DNA of 64,000 bases, taken from assembly GCA_021018815.1 (NCBI GenBank), contig JAITYX010000160.1, forward strand, positions 124,001 to 188,000, given 5' to 3'. A program made the translations under genes and the position numbers. Below, in pieces: positions 31,231 to 43,065 of the stretch; within the stretch, counting starts at the first letter, position 1; each line of letters starts with the position of its first letter. Source of the DNA: Talinum fruticosum. Taxonomy: Eukaryota; Streptophyta; Magnoliopsida; Caryophyllales; Talinaceae. The notes beneath the pieces were generated by a model. It saw nothing but the letters and a program-made list of their open reading frames with translations, ran no database searches and was not told the DNA's origin.

Positions 31231-32000
31231 GCGGAAACAACATAACCCGAAATGCAATTTCCGAGTCGAAGAATGAACACTTCTTCGATTTCCGTACGGT
31301 TTCTCTCTCTCTAGCGAGTTGAACAATCATGTCCGAGGTGGTCGAATGTTCCCTCTCATTCGACTGTAGATCGGAATGTCATCAAAATAGACCACTACGA
31401 ACTTCCCGATGAAGGGTGCGAAAATCGATTCATGAGTCGCATGAATGTGCTTGGAGCATTGGTCAAACCAAAAGGCATAACAAGCCACTCATATAAACCT
31501 CCCTTGGTCTTAAAAGCAGTTTTCCATTCATCTCCTTCCCCGATTCCGATTTGATAATATCCACTTCGAGGTCAATCTTAGAGAAAACCTTAGAACCATG
31601 TAGTTCATCCAACATATCTTCAAGTCGTGGTATAGGATGCCTATACTTGATAGTGATCTTGTTAATGGCACGACTATCTATACACATCCTCATAGAGCCA
31701 TCCTTTTTGGGTACCAACAAGGCTGAGTACAGCACAAGGACTCTTACTCACTCTCACCGGGCCTTTAGACACCAACTCCTCAACTTGCCTCTCGCACTTC
31801 GAGGTATCTTTAGGGTTCATTCCGTAGGCTGGTTTGTTTGGCAATATCGATCCTGGGATAAGGTCAATGTGGTGTTGGATATCTCTTTTGGGGGTAGGCC
31901 AAGAGGTATCTCCTCGGGAAAAATATGGATGTCTTGGGTAATAAGTGTCTTGGCTAATGGGTGTCTTAGTTACGAGGACTCGGAATTGTCACGGCTCAAA
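31231..32000 (-). pseudogene. Reverse transcriptase of D1
   Basis: The open piece 31735-31463 reads [40 protein letters not shown] and [15 protein letters not shown], with a frameshift at LRSGYYQI. The YFDD region near 31390 is intact at nucleotide level but out of frame. Upstream (31740-32000) is the linker with the GLPPKRDIQHHIDLIPG-type motif, broken by indels. Confidence 0.8.
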
Positions 32001-32640
32001 AGAATCAACTCTCTCATGGGTCCGAGTTCATGATGCATGGACTCCAAATAGGCTTCCCTAGGGTTAGAAGTAACTCAGGTGGGTTGGGTGTCCGAGGGGG
32101 CTTGGCTTTAGGTAGTTGTGAAGGGTCAAGTGGGGCTAACGTTATTTTCTTGCCATTACGGGTGAGGGTGTATGTGTTTGTGAACCCATCATGCATAACT
32201 CTATGATCAAATAACCAAGGTCTACCCAATAGTAAGTGACATGCATCCATAGGTATAACATCACACCATATATCATCAACATAAGACTTCCCAATACTTG
32301 AAAGATATTAGGCAACGAGAATTAACTACGAGGCCCTTACCTTGACTCAGCCATTGTATGTTGTAGGGGTGAGGGTGCAACTCGGTTTGTAACTGAAGCT
32401 TCTCTACCATGTTCACGAAGCAACGTTGGTGCAACTCCCTCCATCAATAATGATCGAACAAACTTTCCCTTTGATGGTTCCCCTCGTGTGGAATATATTC
32501 TCCTCTCGAGCCTCACTTGGATCCTTATATCCATTCAAGGCTCTCACGATCACAAGTAGTTCTCCTTCATCAGCCTCTTCAACAATCTCTTCTATACCCT
32601 CAGCAAGGCATACCTCTCCTTCGGCTCATACTCATCCCAT
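32001..32640 (-). pseudogene. Protease of D1
   Basis: 32250-32014 gives MDACHLLLGRPWLFDHRVMH and TYTLTRNGKKITLAPLDPSQ. Upstream (32337-32534) the region around the catalytic SIIDGA motif is frameshifted. The D2 copy at 40240-40600 shows the same domain intact. Confidence 0.75.
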
Positions 32641-33685
32641 ATGGGTTCATCGGCCTCGGTAATAGTGATAACCCTTCGATTTGGGCATTCGAAGCAAAGT
32701 GTCCAAATCCACGACACTTAAAACACTTGCGGCTCCGGCCAACATGAGGTTTGTTCGAGTCCGAGTCCGAATAATAGGGTGTTTAGACTCGAGACTGAGT
32801 TTTGGGGCGACGAGACTTAGGCTGAAACAGAGGGTTAGAATAACCCTTGCCAAGCCGAGTTGGTTTTGGTGGTTGAGTCTTAGAGACTTCTTTCCGAAGG
32901 TTCGACCTTCTTTTCTTTGCTCCACCCTATGTGCCGGAAGACACACCTCATCAAAGGTTGAGTACTGCTGTAACTCAACAACATTAGCATACCTCGGGTC
33001 AAGTCCTCCAAGATACCGACTATTGTTTGATCCTCCGACTCCTGAAGATCGCATTTAATCATTAGCCTTTCGAACTCTCGGGTATACTCCTCTACACTCA
33101 TCAGACCTTGTTGTAGGTTGTGCAACTTAGAATAAGCGTCCTGGATGTATGTTGGGGGTAGGAACCGGGTTTTCGGTTTGGACCTCATTTTCTCCCAACT
33201 TTTGATCTTAGGTTTCCTTTGAACAAGCACGCTTCTTCTCCAAATTTGCCCACCGAGGTTGAGGCAAACCCTCCGAGCTTGATAGCAACAAGCTTTACCT
33301 TCTTTTCATCTTTCACCTCTTTGTAGTCAAAGATTCTTTCAACTGTTTGCAACCATTCCGAAACTCGTGCGGGTTAAGGCGACCTTCAAACTCGGGATCT
33401 CAACTTTGAAGTCCGAGTTGGGTCGGGGTGATTTATCCCTTCTCCCTCTTCTTCCTCTTCTTTGCTCACGTTCACTGGAAGAAGCAAAGGGGTTGCTCTC
33501 CCCATCTTCATCCCCGTGTGAGTGAGTATGTGGTGGTGAGTCGGGTGGTGACTCTTCTAACTCATGCCTCTTCTTCTTCATCATATCTCCAAGTTGCTTT
33601 TTCGGATATATATTCAGGCACGCATCTCATCATAGTTGTTCATGAGCATTTCAAAACGTTCCTCCAATGTCATGCTTCCACTCAT
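32641..33685 (-). pseudogene. gag of D1
   Basis: The start is ATG at 33685 (MSGSMTLEERFEMLMNNYDE), then a break at EMRA. 33584-33339 reads HELEESPPDSPPHTHSHGDE and SDFKVEIPSL. 33230-32880 holds SWEKMRSKPKTRFLPPTYIQ and GLMSVEEYTREFERLMIKCD. A CCHC zinc knuckle follows near 32700 (CFKCRGFGHFAS) with its last Cys lost to a one-base deletion. Capsid and nucleocapsid precursor; at least four frame breaks. Confidence 0.85.
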
Positions 33686-33777
33686 TCTGGTTTATGGGTT
33701 CTTTGTGGACTGATGTGTTTGGGGCTAAATGGGTTGTGTTTGGGGTTAGGGAAGCTCGGTCTAGGAAAGGCTCCAAA

Positions 33778-33788
33778 GCTCGATACCA
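33778..33788 (-). other. Primer-binding site of D1
   Basis: TGGTATCGAGC on the minus strand, next to the LTR end at 33792; the one-base-short variant as in LTR-B elements. Confidence 0.8.
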
Positions 33789-33791
33789 AAG

Positions 33792-34836
33792 CGATGTGCC
33801 AAAACGCAAGGCTACACCGATCCCGAAAGCAGAGTGCGCCAAATGTAATTCGAGAGACTCGGAATGGGCTTAGAAGTGACCAATGAAATAGTAAACAACG
33901 GGGATTAAGCTAATCACTCGTGAGGAGATGATTAGCAAAGTAACCAGCACAGATAGGACAATAACAAGATAAACTAGAACTATCCAAGGATACGAGATAT
34001 CACCACCGAGGATAAAACTAGGGCACTAATCACACTTAGTGATACAGCTACCACCACACTAAGTATAATCGGACTCTTAGAACACAGCCTAATTATGCCA
34101 CTAATTAGACAAGCAAAAGAGAATTTTGGGGTTGAAAGGAGCACTGCTCAACTTTACTTAGCATATAGCCAATATCAAAATCATCATCCTTTACAAAGAG
34201 AGAGCCCATGTATATTTATAGGCCTCTTAGCTAGGGTACATCACTCTAATCTAAGGGTTATAAATCCCTTTTACATTCAATGGTTGTGATGTATTCAGCA
34301 AAATAAAAGGATAAAAAACAAGGACAATAGGTAAATAATTACAGCGAGAAAAGGACAGCGAGAAAAGGAGGGGGACCATAGAATCGGTAGTACAAAGTAG
34401 TACGGTTACGAGTCCAGTGACAGCCTACGGTCGTTGTCACTAAATTCTTTTGCTTTCGATCCTTAACTTTCCTTTTCAGCTCTGCTGAAGATGCCTAGAT
34501 GATGATCAAGTAGTCTAAGCTCGAAGCCGAGGACTCGAGAAAAGATCATTTAACGTCCGAGCTCGAAGCGAGGACTCGAGAAAAGATCTCTTGGCTTATT
34601 TTTCCTCCGAATATTTCGACTTGTCGACTCCCTTACTCCTGTCTTACTCCTGTCCGAGGAGACAGACAAGTATTTCGAGTGTGGCCAAAACTCCCTTGAT
34701 GCCTGCGTTATCAACGAAGACCCAGCAATGGTTTACGAGGGTTCCGTAATGAAGTCGGAGGACTCGGAATTATCACTCGGTTCCGGTCGGCTCTCGGTCT
34801 TAGTTGGAGTCCGGGTTTGTGGTGTCCACCCCATCA
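33792..34836 (-). repeat. LTR-D copy 2 (1045 bp), shared by D1 and D2
   Basis: It starts TGATGGGGTGGACACC at 34836 and ends GGCACATCG at 33792. A PBS and gag follow on one side (D1); a PPT and integrase precede it on the other (D2). One LTR serving two interiors marks a tandem array. Confidence 0.92.
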
Positions 34837-35440
34837 TCCTCCCCAACTTGAAAAGAATTTGCCCTCAAATTCTCGAGTGAATTATCTTCCAAGTAAGGAG
34901 ATAAATCAGCAACATTGAAAGTAGTCGAGACATTGTATTCTCCGGGTAAATTCACCTTGTAAGCGTTGTCATTGATTCTCTCAAGTACTTCAAATGGTCC
35001 ATCTGCCCTTGGCATCAACTTAGACTTGCGCTTGGAAGGAAAACGCTCCTTCCTTAGGTGGATCCACACGAGATCTCCTGGTTGAAAAACCACCCTTCTG
35101 CGATTTTTGTTAGCGCTAGCCTTGTAACTCGAGTTAGCTTGCTCGATTCAGCTCGACTTTCGCATGCAAGTCCTGAATCCGAGCGACTCTTTTCACAGAC
35201 GTCGGTATGAGGCTTTCCATCAAAGGCTCTTGGGGTTAGATCAATAGGTGACAGAGGTTCCATGCCATAAACAATCTTAAAGGGCGAAACATTGGTAGTC
35301 TTGTTTGGCGTGTGATTGTAAGCAAACTCAGCATGTGGAAGAAGTTGATCCCACATCTTAATATTCGATTTGATTAGCGTTCCGAGCAAGACTCCCAAAG
35401 TTCTGTTTGTAACCTCGGTCGACCATCCGTCCGAGGATGG
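34837..35440 (-). pseudogene. Integrase of D2, C-terminal half
   Basis: Begins at the PPT (34837-34846). Open pieces: 35093-34800 (FQPGDLVWIHLRKERFPSKR, GPFEVLERINDNAYKVNLPG, FNVADLSPYLEDN) and 35443-35054 (RTLGVLLGTLIKSNIKMWDQ, LLPHAEFAYNHTPNKTT, SPFKIVYGMEPLSP). A solo LTR interrupts it at 35446. It is nearly identical to D1. Confidence 0.85.
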
Positions 35441-35445
35441 CAAGT

Positions 35446-36686
35446 TGATGGAAAGTGGACCGCCTTAAAATATGAGCTGAAAGATATACTTTCAAAAGGG
35501 CCGAGCATGCTTATGAATCAACCAAAATGGCTTGAGTTTGTTTTAATTATTTTTGATCCGGGAGGATGCAAAGCCAAGAGGTTGATCTTTATGACTATAT
35601 GTTCATAAATAAAAGCCCGTCCAAAGAGCCAAGAAGGTTAGGCAACCAGAATCAAAACTAGCCATTCAACTCCTCCATGCTAAGCGCAAGGTGAAATCGG
35701 CCAAGACAAACCGTGAAGTGTTAAGGTCTTTTTGCACATAAATAACTTGGTGCCTAAATATGGTCGGTCCATATTGTCATAAGATGCTACCTAGGCCGGA
35801 AATGGAACAACAAAGGAAGAGCATTACAAGGAAGTCTAGAAGCATCCATTTGAGAAGCTTGGGAAAGGGGAAAACAAGCCACAACCACATGTTCCCAATT
35901 TTGAAATACTTGGCTAGAATTCACTCTAGCTTAACTTGGAGGAGGGAAAGAATCTTAGTAGTTTTATTATCATTTTTACTTTATTTTCCAGCTTAGTTTC
36001 AGCTTGTAAAATGCCATTGTTAGGCATTATATATTCAGCACGTATACTCCTTGTAAAAGCACTTTTTGATAAATATATGAATTTGAGCTTTGCTCTTGTG
36101 AGATGGATTTCTCAACCCTTTGAATCCTCAATGCTGTATCCAGGCCTTGGCAAGCTTGGTGGTGTCCTTTGAGTCTCTTAAGCCCCGGTGGTGTTTCTGT
36201 ATCCGGACCGTTTAAGAGTGCCCCTTGATTCAGCTTGGTGGTGTTTCGTATCCAAGCCAAAATCCAGGTTCTATCCAGCGACTTCCATCAATCATATCTC
36301 CCAATCCACGAATCATCTCTTCCCCAAATTTCACACACTTCATCTTACATGAGTTGAGTCCATTCCCTCAAAATCTCAGCTCAATCCAAGAAGAACTCCA
36401 TCCCCAGCACCAAAAACAAACAAAGAACCTCATTCTGGACAGCCACCCAGCGAGGCTTTCTGTTTGCGTTTGGATCAAGGTGATCCCGACCTTGGATGCT
36501 GCCCAAATTTTACCACAACCTTCCCCAACCAGTTAACTAACCTTCCACCAAATTTCGTCCAAAAACTCCATCATTTACCCCTCCTTTCACCCTTTTCCCC
36601 AGAACCGCACCTGCAGGTCCTATTCTGCCCGGTTGTGTGTTTTGCGGTTTTTCCATCTTTTTCTTTGCTTCCGCCACTACACATCA
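35446..36686 (+). mobile_element. Solo LTR-A with TSD CAAGT
   Basis: It starts TGATGGAAAGTGGACCGCC and ends GCCACTACACATCA, 1241 bp. The perfect target duplication CAAGT lies at 35441-35445 and 36687-36691. Integrase sequence continues on both sides (GGATGGCAAGT | CAAGTGGTG), the clearest proof of the LTR borders in this window. Confidence 0.97.
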
Positions 36687-36691
36687 CAAGT

Positions 36692-37150
36692 GGTGTTGTA
36701 CTTCAACTTCGTTCCCAATTTCTTCCAAAGGGTAACCCAGAAATGACGCAGAAGCTTTGCATCTCTATCTCGAGACCATTGTCCTTGGGATCCCATGCAG
36801 CCTTACCACTTCTCTAAAGTATAGGTCAGCAACCCGTGTAGCATCATTGGTTTTGTTGCAAGCAACGAAGTGAGCCATCTTAGAAAATCGATCAACAACA
36901 ACCAGAATAGAATCTTTCCCTTTACGAGTCCGTGGTAGACCCGGAACGAAGTCTAGACTTACATCCACCCGTGGCTGAGTTAGGACGAGTAATGGAGTGT
37001 AAAGTCCTTGAGGCGAGGAATGGCTATTGGCATATTGGCACATCTCCCGATGATGTCTTGAACATCTTTGTCCATGCTTGGCCAGAAATAATGCTCCTTG
37101 AGCATTTGAGTTGTCTTTTTCTCTCCGAAATGGCTAGCAAGTCCTCCAGT
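36692..37150 (-). pseudogene. Integrase of D2, N-terminal half
   Basis: 37043-36765 reads [40 protein letters not shown] and [20 protein letters not shown], then [18 protein letters not shown]. The first catalytic Asp is in SLDF; the second follows in the frame-broken SRDR region. The zinc part is near 37060-37200. Confidence 0.85.
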
Positions 37151-37990
37151 AATGGACTTCCCTTATAATCAACTCTCTTGTGCCACGACTAGGCACACAC
37201 AATATGATACCCTTGAATAAGTATCCTCCTTGTATTTGGAACTCACCCTTGGACCGAGTTTGGCATTCTTGGTATAGGGTTCCAAAATCCTTGTCATCCG
37301 CATATAAACTCTTCAAATGTTCAAACCCGAAGACACACGTTTCTAATCGAAACGAGCAATAGGTACCTTCCGGACAGAGCATCGGCACCTTTGTTAAGTC
37401 TGTTCGATTTGTGCTTGATTGAGAAATGAAAGGTCCGAAGGTACTCAACCCATTTTGCATGCCGCAGGTTCAACTTGTGTTGGCTCTGAATGTACTTGAG
37501 GGCTTCATGATCCGAGTGCAGAATGATTTCTTGAGCCACCAAGTAATGATTCCAATACTCTAATGATCGAATGATGGCATAGAATTCCTTGTCGTAGGTA
37601 GAGTATCTTCGCTTGGTATCACACAGCTTCTCACTGAAATAAGCGATGGGACGACCCTCTTGAGTGAGAATCCCACCAATGCCTACACCTGAGGCATCAC
37701 ACTCAACTTCAAAAATCTTCTCGAAACCGGGCGGGGCTAGGACCGGAGCTCGGGTCGGTTTTGCCTTGATAGTTTCAAACGATTTCCGAGCCCGAGGTGT
37801 CCGGACAAAGGAACTGTTTTTGAGCACCTCAATCATAGGGGCGATGATAAGTATTTGATAAACCTCCTATAGAAAGATGCAAGCCCATGAAAGCTCGAAC
37901 ATCGTGTATGCTTTTAGGAGTAGGCCAAGATAGGATAGCCTCAATCTTGCTCTCATCTACCTTTACTCCCTGAGCTGAAACAACATAACC
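37151..37990 (-). pseudogene. RNase H and RT thumb of D2
   Basis: 37836-37321 is open: [60 protein letters not shown] and LHSDHEALKYIQSQHKLNLR, then NKGADALSGRYLLL. 38038-37829 holds FLGYVVSAQGVKVDESKIEA and SWPTPKSIHDVRAFMGLHL. Two or three frameshifts separate the pieces. Confidence 0.85.
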
Positions 37991-38130
37991 CAAAAATGCG
38001 ATTTCGAGTCGAAGAATGAACATTTCTTCGATTCCCATACGATTTCTCTCTCTCTAGCAGTTGGACAATCCGTCCGAGGTGGTCAGAATGCTCCCTCTCA
38101 TTCTGACTGTAGATCAGAATGTTATCAAAA
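37991..38130 (-). pseudogene. RT of D2, part beyond the active site
   Basis: The short stretch holds VYFDNILIYSQNEREHSDHL on the minus strand. YFDN replaces the YFDD active site, so the catalytic Asp pair is broken. The solo LTR at 38136 interrupts RT immediately upstream of this motif. Confidence 0.75.
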
Positions 38131-38135
38131 TAGAC

Positions 38136-39406
38136 TGATGTGTAGTGGGAGGCGGAAGCAAAAGGAAGCAAAACCGCAAGAAAACCAAGCTGGCCAGAAT
38201 AGGACCTGCAGGTGCGGTTCTGGGGAAAAGGGTGAAAGGAGGGGTAAATGGTCTTGGTTTTGGACGAAATTTGGTGGAGAGGTAGTTAACTGGTTGGGAA
38301 AGGTTGTGGTAAAATTTGGGCAGCATCCAAGGTCGGGTTCACCTTGAACCAAAGGCAAACAGAAAGCCTCGCTGGGCGGCTGTCCAGAATGAGGTTCTAT
38401 GTTTGTTTTTGGTGCTGGGGATGGAGTTCTTCCTGGATTGAGCTGAGATTTGGAGGAAATGGACTCAACTCGTGTATGTTGATGTGGGTGAAATTTGGGG
38501 ACGAAATGATTTGTGGATTGGGAGATATGGATTGATGAAGTCGCTGGATAAACCCGGGTTCCGGCCTGGATACGTGAAACACCACCAAGCTGAACCGAGG
38601 GGCACTCTTAAACGGTCCGGATACAGAAACACCACCGGGGCTTAAGAGACTCAAAGGACACCACCAAGCTTGCCAAGGCTCGGATACAGCAATGAGGATT
38701 CAAAGGGTTGAGAAATCCATCTCAAGAGAGCAAAGCTCAAATTCATATATCATCAAAAAGTTGTTTACAATAGAGCATAGGTGCTGAATATATAGACCTA
38801 CCATTACAACTAACCATGCTGAAAATTGAAATTAACAAAGCTGAAAATTAAAGCAAAACAAAATGCTAACTAATTAGATGCTTTCCTCCTCTCCAAGTTA
38901 AGCTTGGATTAATTCTAGCCAAGTATTTGGGAATTGGGAACATGTGGTCATTGTTTGATTTCCCTTGGGCAAGCATCTAGTAACCACCTTCCACCATGGT
39001 GAGTGCTTCTAGAATGCTCCTTGAAATATGTCTTTGGATGCTTCCCTTATGTGCATGGACATTCATCTTAACCCTTGGACCGACCCTTGGTCTTTATTTA
39101 TGGACATGGCAAAAATAGTAGCACTTGACATAACTCTCGGCCAGGTTCATCCTTGCTCGAACATGAAAGGATTTTTTGGTGACTAGCTTGTAACTAACTT
39201 CTCGTTTATGTCTCCACTAATGAACATTTATTTATAAACAAGAACATAAGGATTTTGATGTCCATGAACCCTCATCCTCCGGGACTCAAATGAAATATGA
39301 GAAATATGATTGAAACCATGGATTTTCCTAGTTCTTCCTTGATCATGCAAAGCTCGTTAGGATGGACATCTTTCAGCTCAAACATAGGACTGGCCACTCT
39401 CCATCA
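38136..39406 (-). mobile_element. Solo LTR-A with TSD TAGAC, minus orientation
   Basis: It runs from 39406 (TGATGGAGAGTGGCC) to 38136 (CCCACTACACATCA), 1271 bp. Target duplication TAGAC lies at 38131-38135 and 39407-39411. It is inserted within the RT codons for FVVVYFD. Confidence 0.95.
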
Positions 39407-39411
39407 TAGAC

Positions 39412-40000
39412 CACAACGAATTTCCCAATGAATGGTCTAAAAATCTGATTCATGAGTCGCATGAATGTGCTTGGGGCGTTAGTCGGACCAAAAGGCATAG
39501 CAAGCCACTCATATAAACCTCCCTTGGTCTTAAAAGCAGTTTTCCATTCATCTCCTTCTCTCGATTCTGATTTGATAATATCCACTTCTAAGGTCAATCT
39601 TAGAGAAAACCTTAGAACCATGTAGCTCATCCAACATATCTTCAAGTCGTGGTATGGGATGCCTATACTTGATAGTGATCTTGTTAATGGCGCGACTATC
39701 TATACACATCCTCATAAAACCATCCTTTTTGGGTACCAACGAGGCAGGCACAACACAAGGACTCTTACTCACTCTCACCGGACCTTTAGACACCAACTCC
39801 TCAACTTGCCTCTGCACTTCGAGGTATCTTTAGGGTTCATTCTGTAGGCTGGTTTGTTTGGCAATATCGATCCTGGGATAAGCTCAATGTGGTGCTTGGA
39901 TATCTCTTTTGGGGGTAGGCCAAGAGGTATCTCCTCGGGAAAAACATGGATGTACTTGGGTGATAAGTGTCTTGGCTAATGGGTGTCCGAGTTCGAGGAC
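39412..40000 (-). pseudogene. RT of D2, N-terminal part
   Basis: 39817-39548 reads [40 protein letters not shown] and [17 protein letters not shown] frameshift precedes [20 protein letters not shown] and [15 protein letters not shown] (39645-39373). Upstream lies the linker before RT, out of frame. Confidence 0.85.
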
Positions 40001-40690
40001 TCGAATTGTCCCGACTCGGAAGAATCAATTCTCTCATGGGTTTGAGTTCATGATGCATGGACTCCGGATAGGCTTCCCTAAGGTCGAAGTAACTCGGATG
40101 GGTTGGGTGTCCGAGGGGCTTGGCTTTAGGCGGTTGTGAAGGGTCAAGTGGGGCTAATGTTATTTTCTTGCCATTACGGGTGAGGGTGTATGTGTTTTTG
40201 AACCCATCATGCATAACTCTACGATCAAATAACTAAGGTCTACCCAACGAGTAAGTGACATGCATCCATAGGTATAACATCACACCATATATCATCAACA
40301 TAAAACTTCCCAATACTAAAAGATATTAGGCAACGAGAATTAACCACGAGGCCCTTACCTTGACTCAGCCATTGTATGTTGTAGGGGTGAAGGTGCAACT
40401 CGGTTTGTAACCGAAGCTTCTCTACCATGCTTACGGAAGCAACGTTGGTGCAACTCGCTCCATCAATAATGATCGAACAAACTTTCCCTTTAATGGTTCC
40501 CCTTGTGTGGAATATATTCTCCTCTCGAGCCTCACTTGGATCCTTATATCCATTCAAGGCTCTCACGATCACAAGCAGTTCTCCTTCATCAGCCTCTTCA
40601 ACAATCTCTTCTATGCCCTCAGCAAGGCATAGCTCTCCTTCTAGCTCATACTCATCCCATATGGGTTCATCGGCCTCGGTAATAGTGACG
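40001..40690 (-). pseudogene. Protease of D2
   Basis: A long open piece (41010-40240) covers EARVENIFHTRGTIKG-type PR entry, the catalytic motif CSIIIDGASCTNVASVSM, PYNIQWLSQGKGLVVNSRCL and VIPMDACHLL. The motif IIDGAS corresponds to the D(S/T/G)G loop of retroviral aspartic proteases, in the DGx form seen in the other elements here. After a stop at 40238 the tail (MHDGFKNTYTLTRNGKKITL) continues in another frame. Confidence 0.8.
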
Positions 40691-41693
40691 ACCCTTCGAT
40701 TTGGGCGCTCGAAGCAAAGTGTCCAAATCCCGACACTTAAAACACTTGCGGCTCCGGCCAACATGAGGTTTGTTCGAGTCCGAGTCCGAATAGTAGGGTG
40801 TTTAGACTCGGAACCGAGTTTTGGGGCAGCAGACCTAGGTCGAAACAGAGGTTTAGAATAACCCTTGCCAAACCGAGTTGGTTTTGGTGGTTGAGTCTTA
40901 GAGACTTCTTTCCCGAAGGTTCCGACCTTCTTTTGCTCGCTCCACCTTATGTGCCGGAAGACACACCTCATCAAATGTTGAGTACTGCTGTAACTCAACA
41001 ACATTAGCATACCTTAGTTCAAGTCCTCGAAGATACTCGACGATGGTTTGATCTTCCGACTCCTGAAGATCGCATTTAATCATTAGCCTTTCAAACTCTC
41101 GGGTATACTCCTCTACACTCATCAGACCTTGTTGTAGGTTGTGCAACCTAGAATAGTTATCTTGGATGTATGTTGGGGGTAGAAACCGGGTTTTCGACTT
41201 GGACCTCATTTTCTCCCAACTTCGATCTTAGGTTTCCTCTGCACAGCGACGCTTCTTCTCCAAATTTGCCCACCAGGTTGAGGCAAACCCTCCGAGCTTG
41301 ATAGCAACAAGCTTTACCTTCTTTTCATCTTTCACCTCTTTGTAGTCAAAGATTCTTTCAACTGTTTGCAACCATTTCAAAAACTCATCCGGGTTAAGGC
41401 AACCTTCAAACTCCGGGATCTCAACTTTGAAGTCCGAGTTAGGTCGGGGTGATTTATCCCTTCTCCCTCTTCTTCCTCTTCTTTGCTCATGCTCACCGGA
41501 AGAAGCAAAGGGATTGCTCTCCCCATCATCATCCCCGTGTGAATGGGTATGAGGTGGTGAGTTGGGTGGTGACTCTTCTAACTCATGCCACTTCTTCTTC
41601 ATCATGTCTCCAAGTTGCTTTTTCGGATATATGTTCAGGCACGCATCTCATCATAGTTGTTCATGAGCATATCAAAACGTTCCTCCAATGTCA
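40691..41693 (-). pseudogene. gag of D2
   Basis: The start is ATG near 41693 (MSGSMTLEERFDMLMNNYDE). 41605-41228 is open: SDFKVEIPEFEGCLNPDEFL, KWLQTVERIFDYKEVKDEKK and LVAIKLGGFASTWWANL. 41209-40898: SKTRFLPPTYIQDNYSRLHN, SVEEYTREFERLMIKCDLQE. A CCHC knuckle is present near 40745 but disturbed. The break at EMRA is shared with D1, so it predates the tandem duplication or is a systematic sequence error. Confidence 0.85.
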
Positions 41694-41798
41694 TGCTTCC
41701 ACTCATTCTGGTTTACGGGTTCTTTGTGGACTAATGTGTTTGGGGCTAAAAGGGTTGTGTTTGGGGTTAAGGAAGCTCAGCCTAGGAAAGGCTCCAAA

Positions 41799-41809
41799 GC
41801 TCGATACCA
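41799..41809 (-). other. Primer-binding site of D2
   Basis: TGGTATCGAGC on the minus strand next to the LTR end at 41814. Confidence 0.8.
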
Positions 41810-41813
41810 AAAC

Positions 41814-42847
41814 CGATGTGCCAAGATGCTAGGCTACACCGATCCGGCCAACGAGTGCGCCAAATGCAATTTTGAGAGACTCGGAATAGACTTAGAAACG
41901 ACCAATGGAACAAGTAAACAACAAGGACTAAGCTAATCACTCGTGAGGAGATGATTAGTAAGGTAACCAAGCACTGGTAGGACAAGAACAAGATAAACTG
42001 TAACTATCTAAGGATACGAGATATCACCACCAAGGATAAAACTAGGGCACTAATCACACTTAGTGATACAACTATCACCACACTAAGTATAATCGGACTC
42101 TTCGAACACAGCCTAATTATGCCACTAATTAGACAAGCAAAAGAGAATTTTAGGGTTGAAAGGAGCACAGCTCAACTTCACTTAGCATATAGCCAATATC
42201 AAAATCATCATCCATTTACAAAGAGAGAGCCCATGTATATTTATAGGCCTCTTAGCTAGGGTACATCACTATAATCTAAGGGTTATAAATCCCTTTTACA
42301 ATAAATGGTTGTGATGTATTCAGCAAAACAAAAGGATAAAAACAAGGACAAAAGGTAAATAATTACAGCGAGAAAAGGACAGCAGAAAAGGAGGGGGACC
42401 ACGGAATCGGTAGTACAAAGTGGTACGGTTCGAGTCCAGTGACAGCTACGATCGTTGTCACCGAATTCTTTTACTTTCGATCCTTAACTTTCCTTTTCGG
42501 CTCTGCTGAAGATGCCTAGATGATGATCAAGTAGTCCGAGCTCGAAGCCGAGGACTCGGAAAAGGATCATTTAACGTCCGAGCTGAGAACCGAGGACTCA
42601 TAAAAAGATCTCTTGCCTTATTTTCCTCCGAATACTTCGACTTGTCCGACTCCCTTACTCTTGTCCGAGGAGACAGACAAGTATTTTTGAGTGTGGCCAA
42701 AACTCACTTGATGCCTGCGTTATCAATGAAGACCCAACAATGGTTTACGAGGGCTCAGTAGTGAATTCTAAGGACTCGGAATTATCAATCGGTTCCGGTT
42801 GGCTCTCGGTATTAGTTGGGGTTGGGTTTGTGGTGTCCTCCCCATCA
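41814..42847 (-). repeat. LTR-D copy 3 (1034 bp), 5' LTR of D2
   Basis: It starts TGATGGGGAGGACACC at 42847 and ends TTGGCACATCG at 41814. It is more diverged from copies 1 and 2 than they are from each other. No target duplication can be matched with the other end of the array at 28285. Confidence 0.88.
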
Positions 42848-43065
42848 TTGGTGGTGATATCTCGTATCCTTGGATAGTTCTAGTTTATCTTGCTCTTGTC
42901 CTATCGGTGTTGGTTACCTTGCTAATCATCTCCTCACAAGTGATTAGCTTAATCCTTGTTGTTTACTCGCTCTATTGGTCATTTCTAAGTCCATTCCGAG
43001 TCTCTCGAATTGCATTTGGCGCATTCGTTGGCGGGATAGGTGTAGCCTTGCACCTTGGCACATCA
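42848..43065 (+). repeat. LTR-D 3' fragment in opposite orientation
   Basis: 218 bases from GGTGGTGATATCTCGTATCC (stem-loop H3) to TTGGCACATCA. It abuts the start of LTR-D copy 3, giving an inverted arrangement at the edge of the array. Confidence 0.8.

Noticed and set aside
35446..36686. A complete non-autonomous element instead of a solo LTR
   Set aside because: The segment is one LTR from TGATGG to CATCA with no PBS, PPT or second LTR between the CAAGT duplications.
28285..43065. Host plant genes between the elements
   Set aside because: Every stretch longer than about 300 bases could be assigned to an LTR or a gag-pol interior. No intron-exon structure or non-transposon domain was seen.
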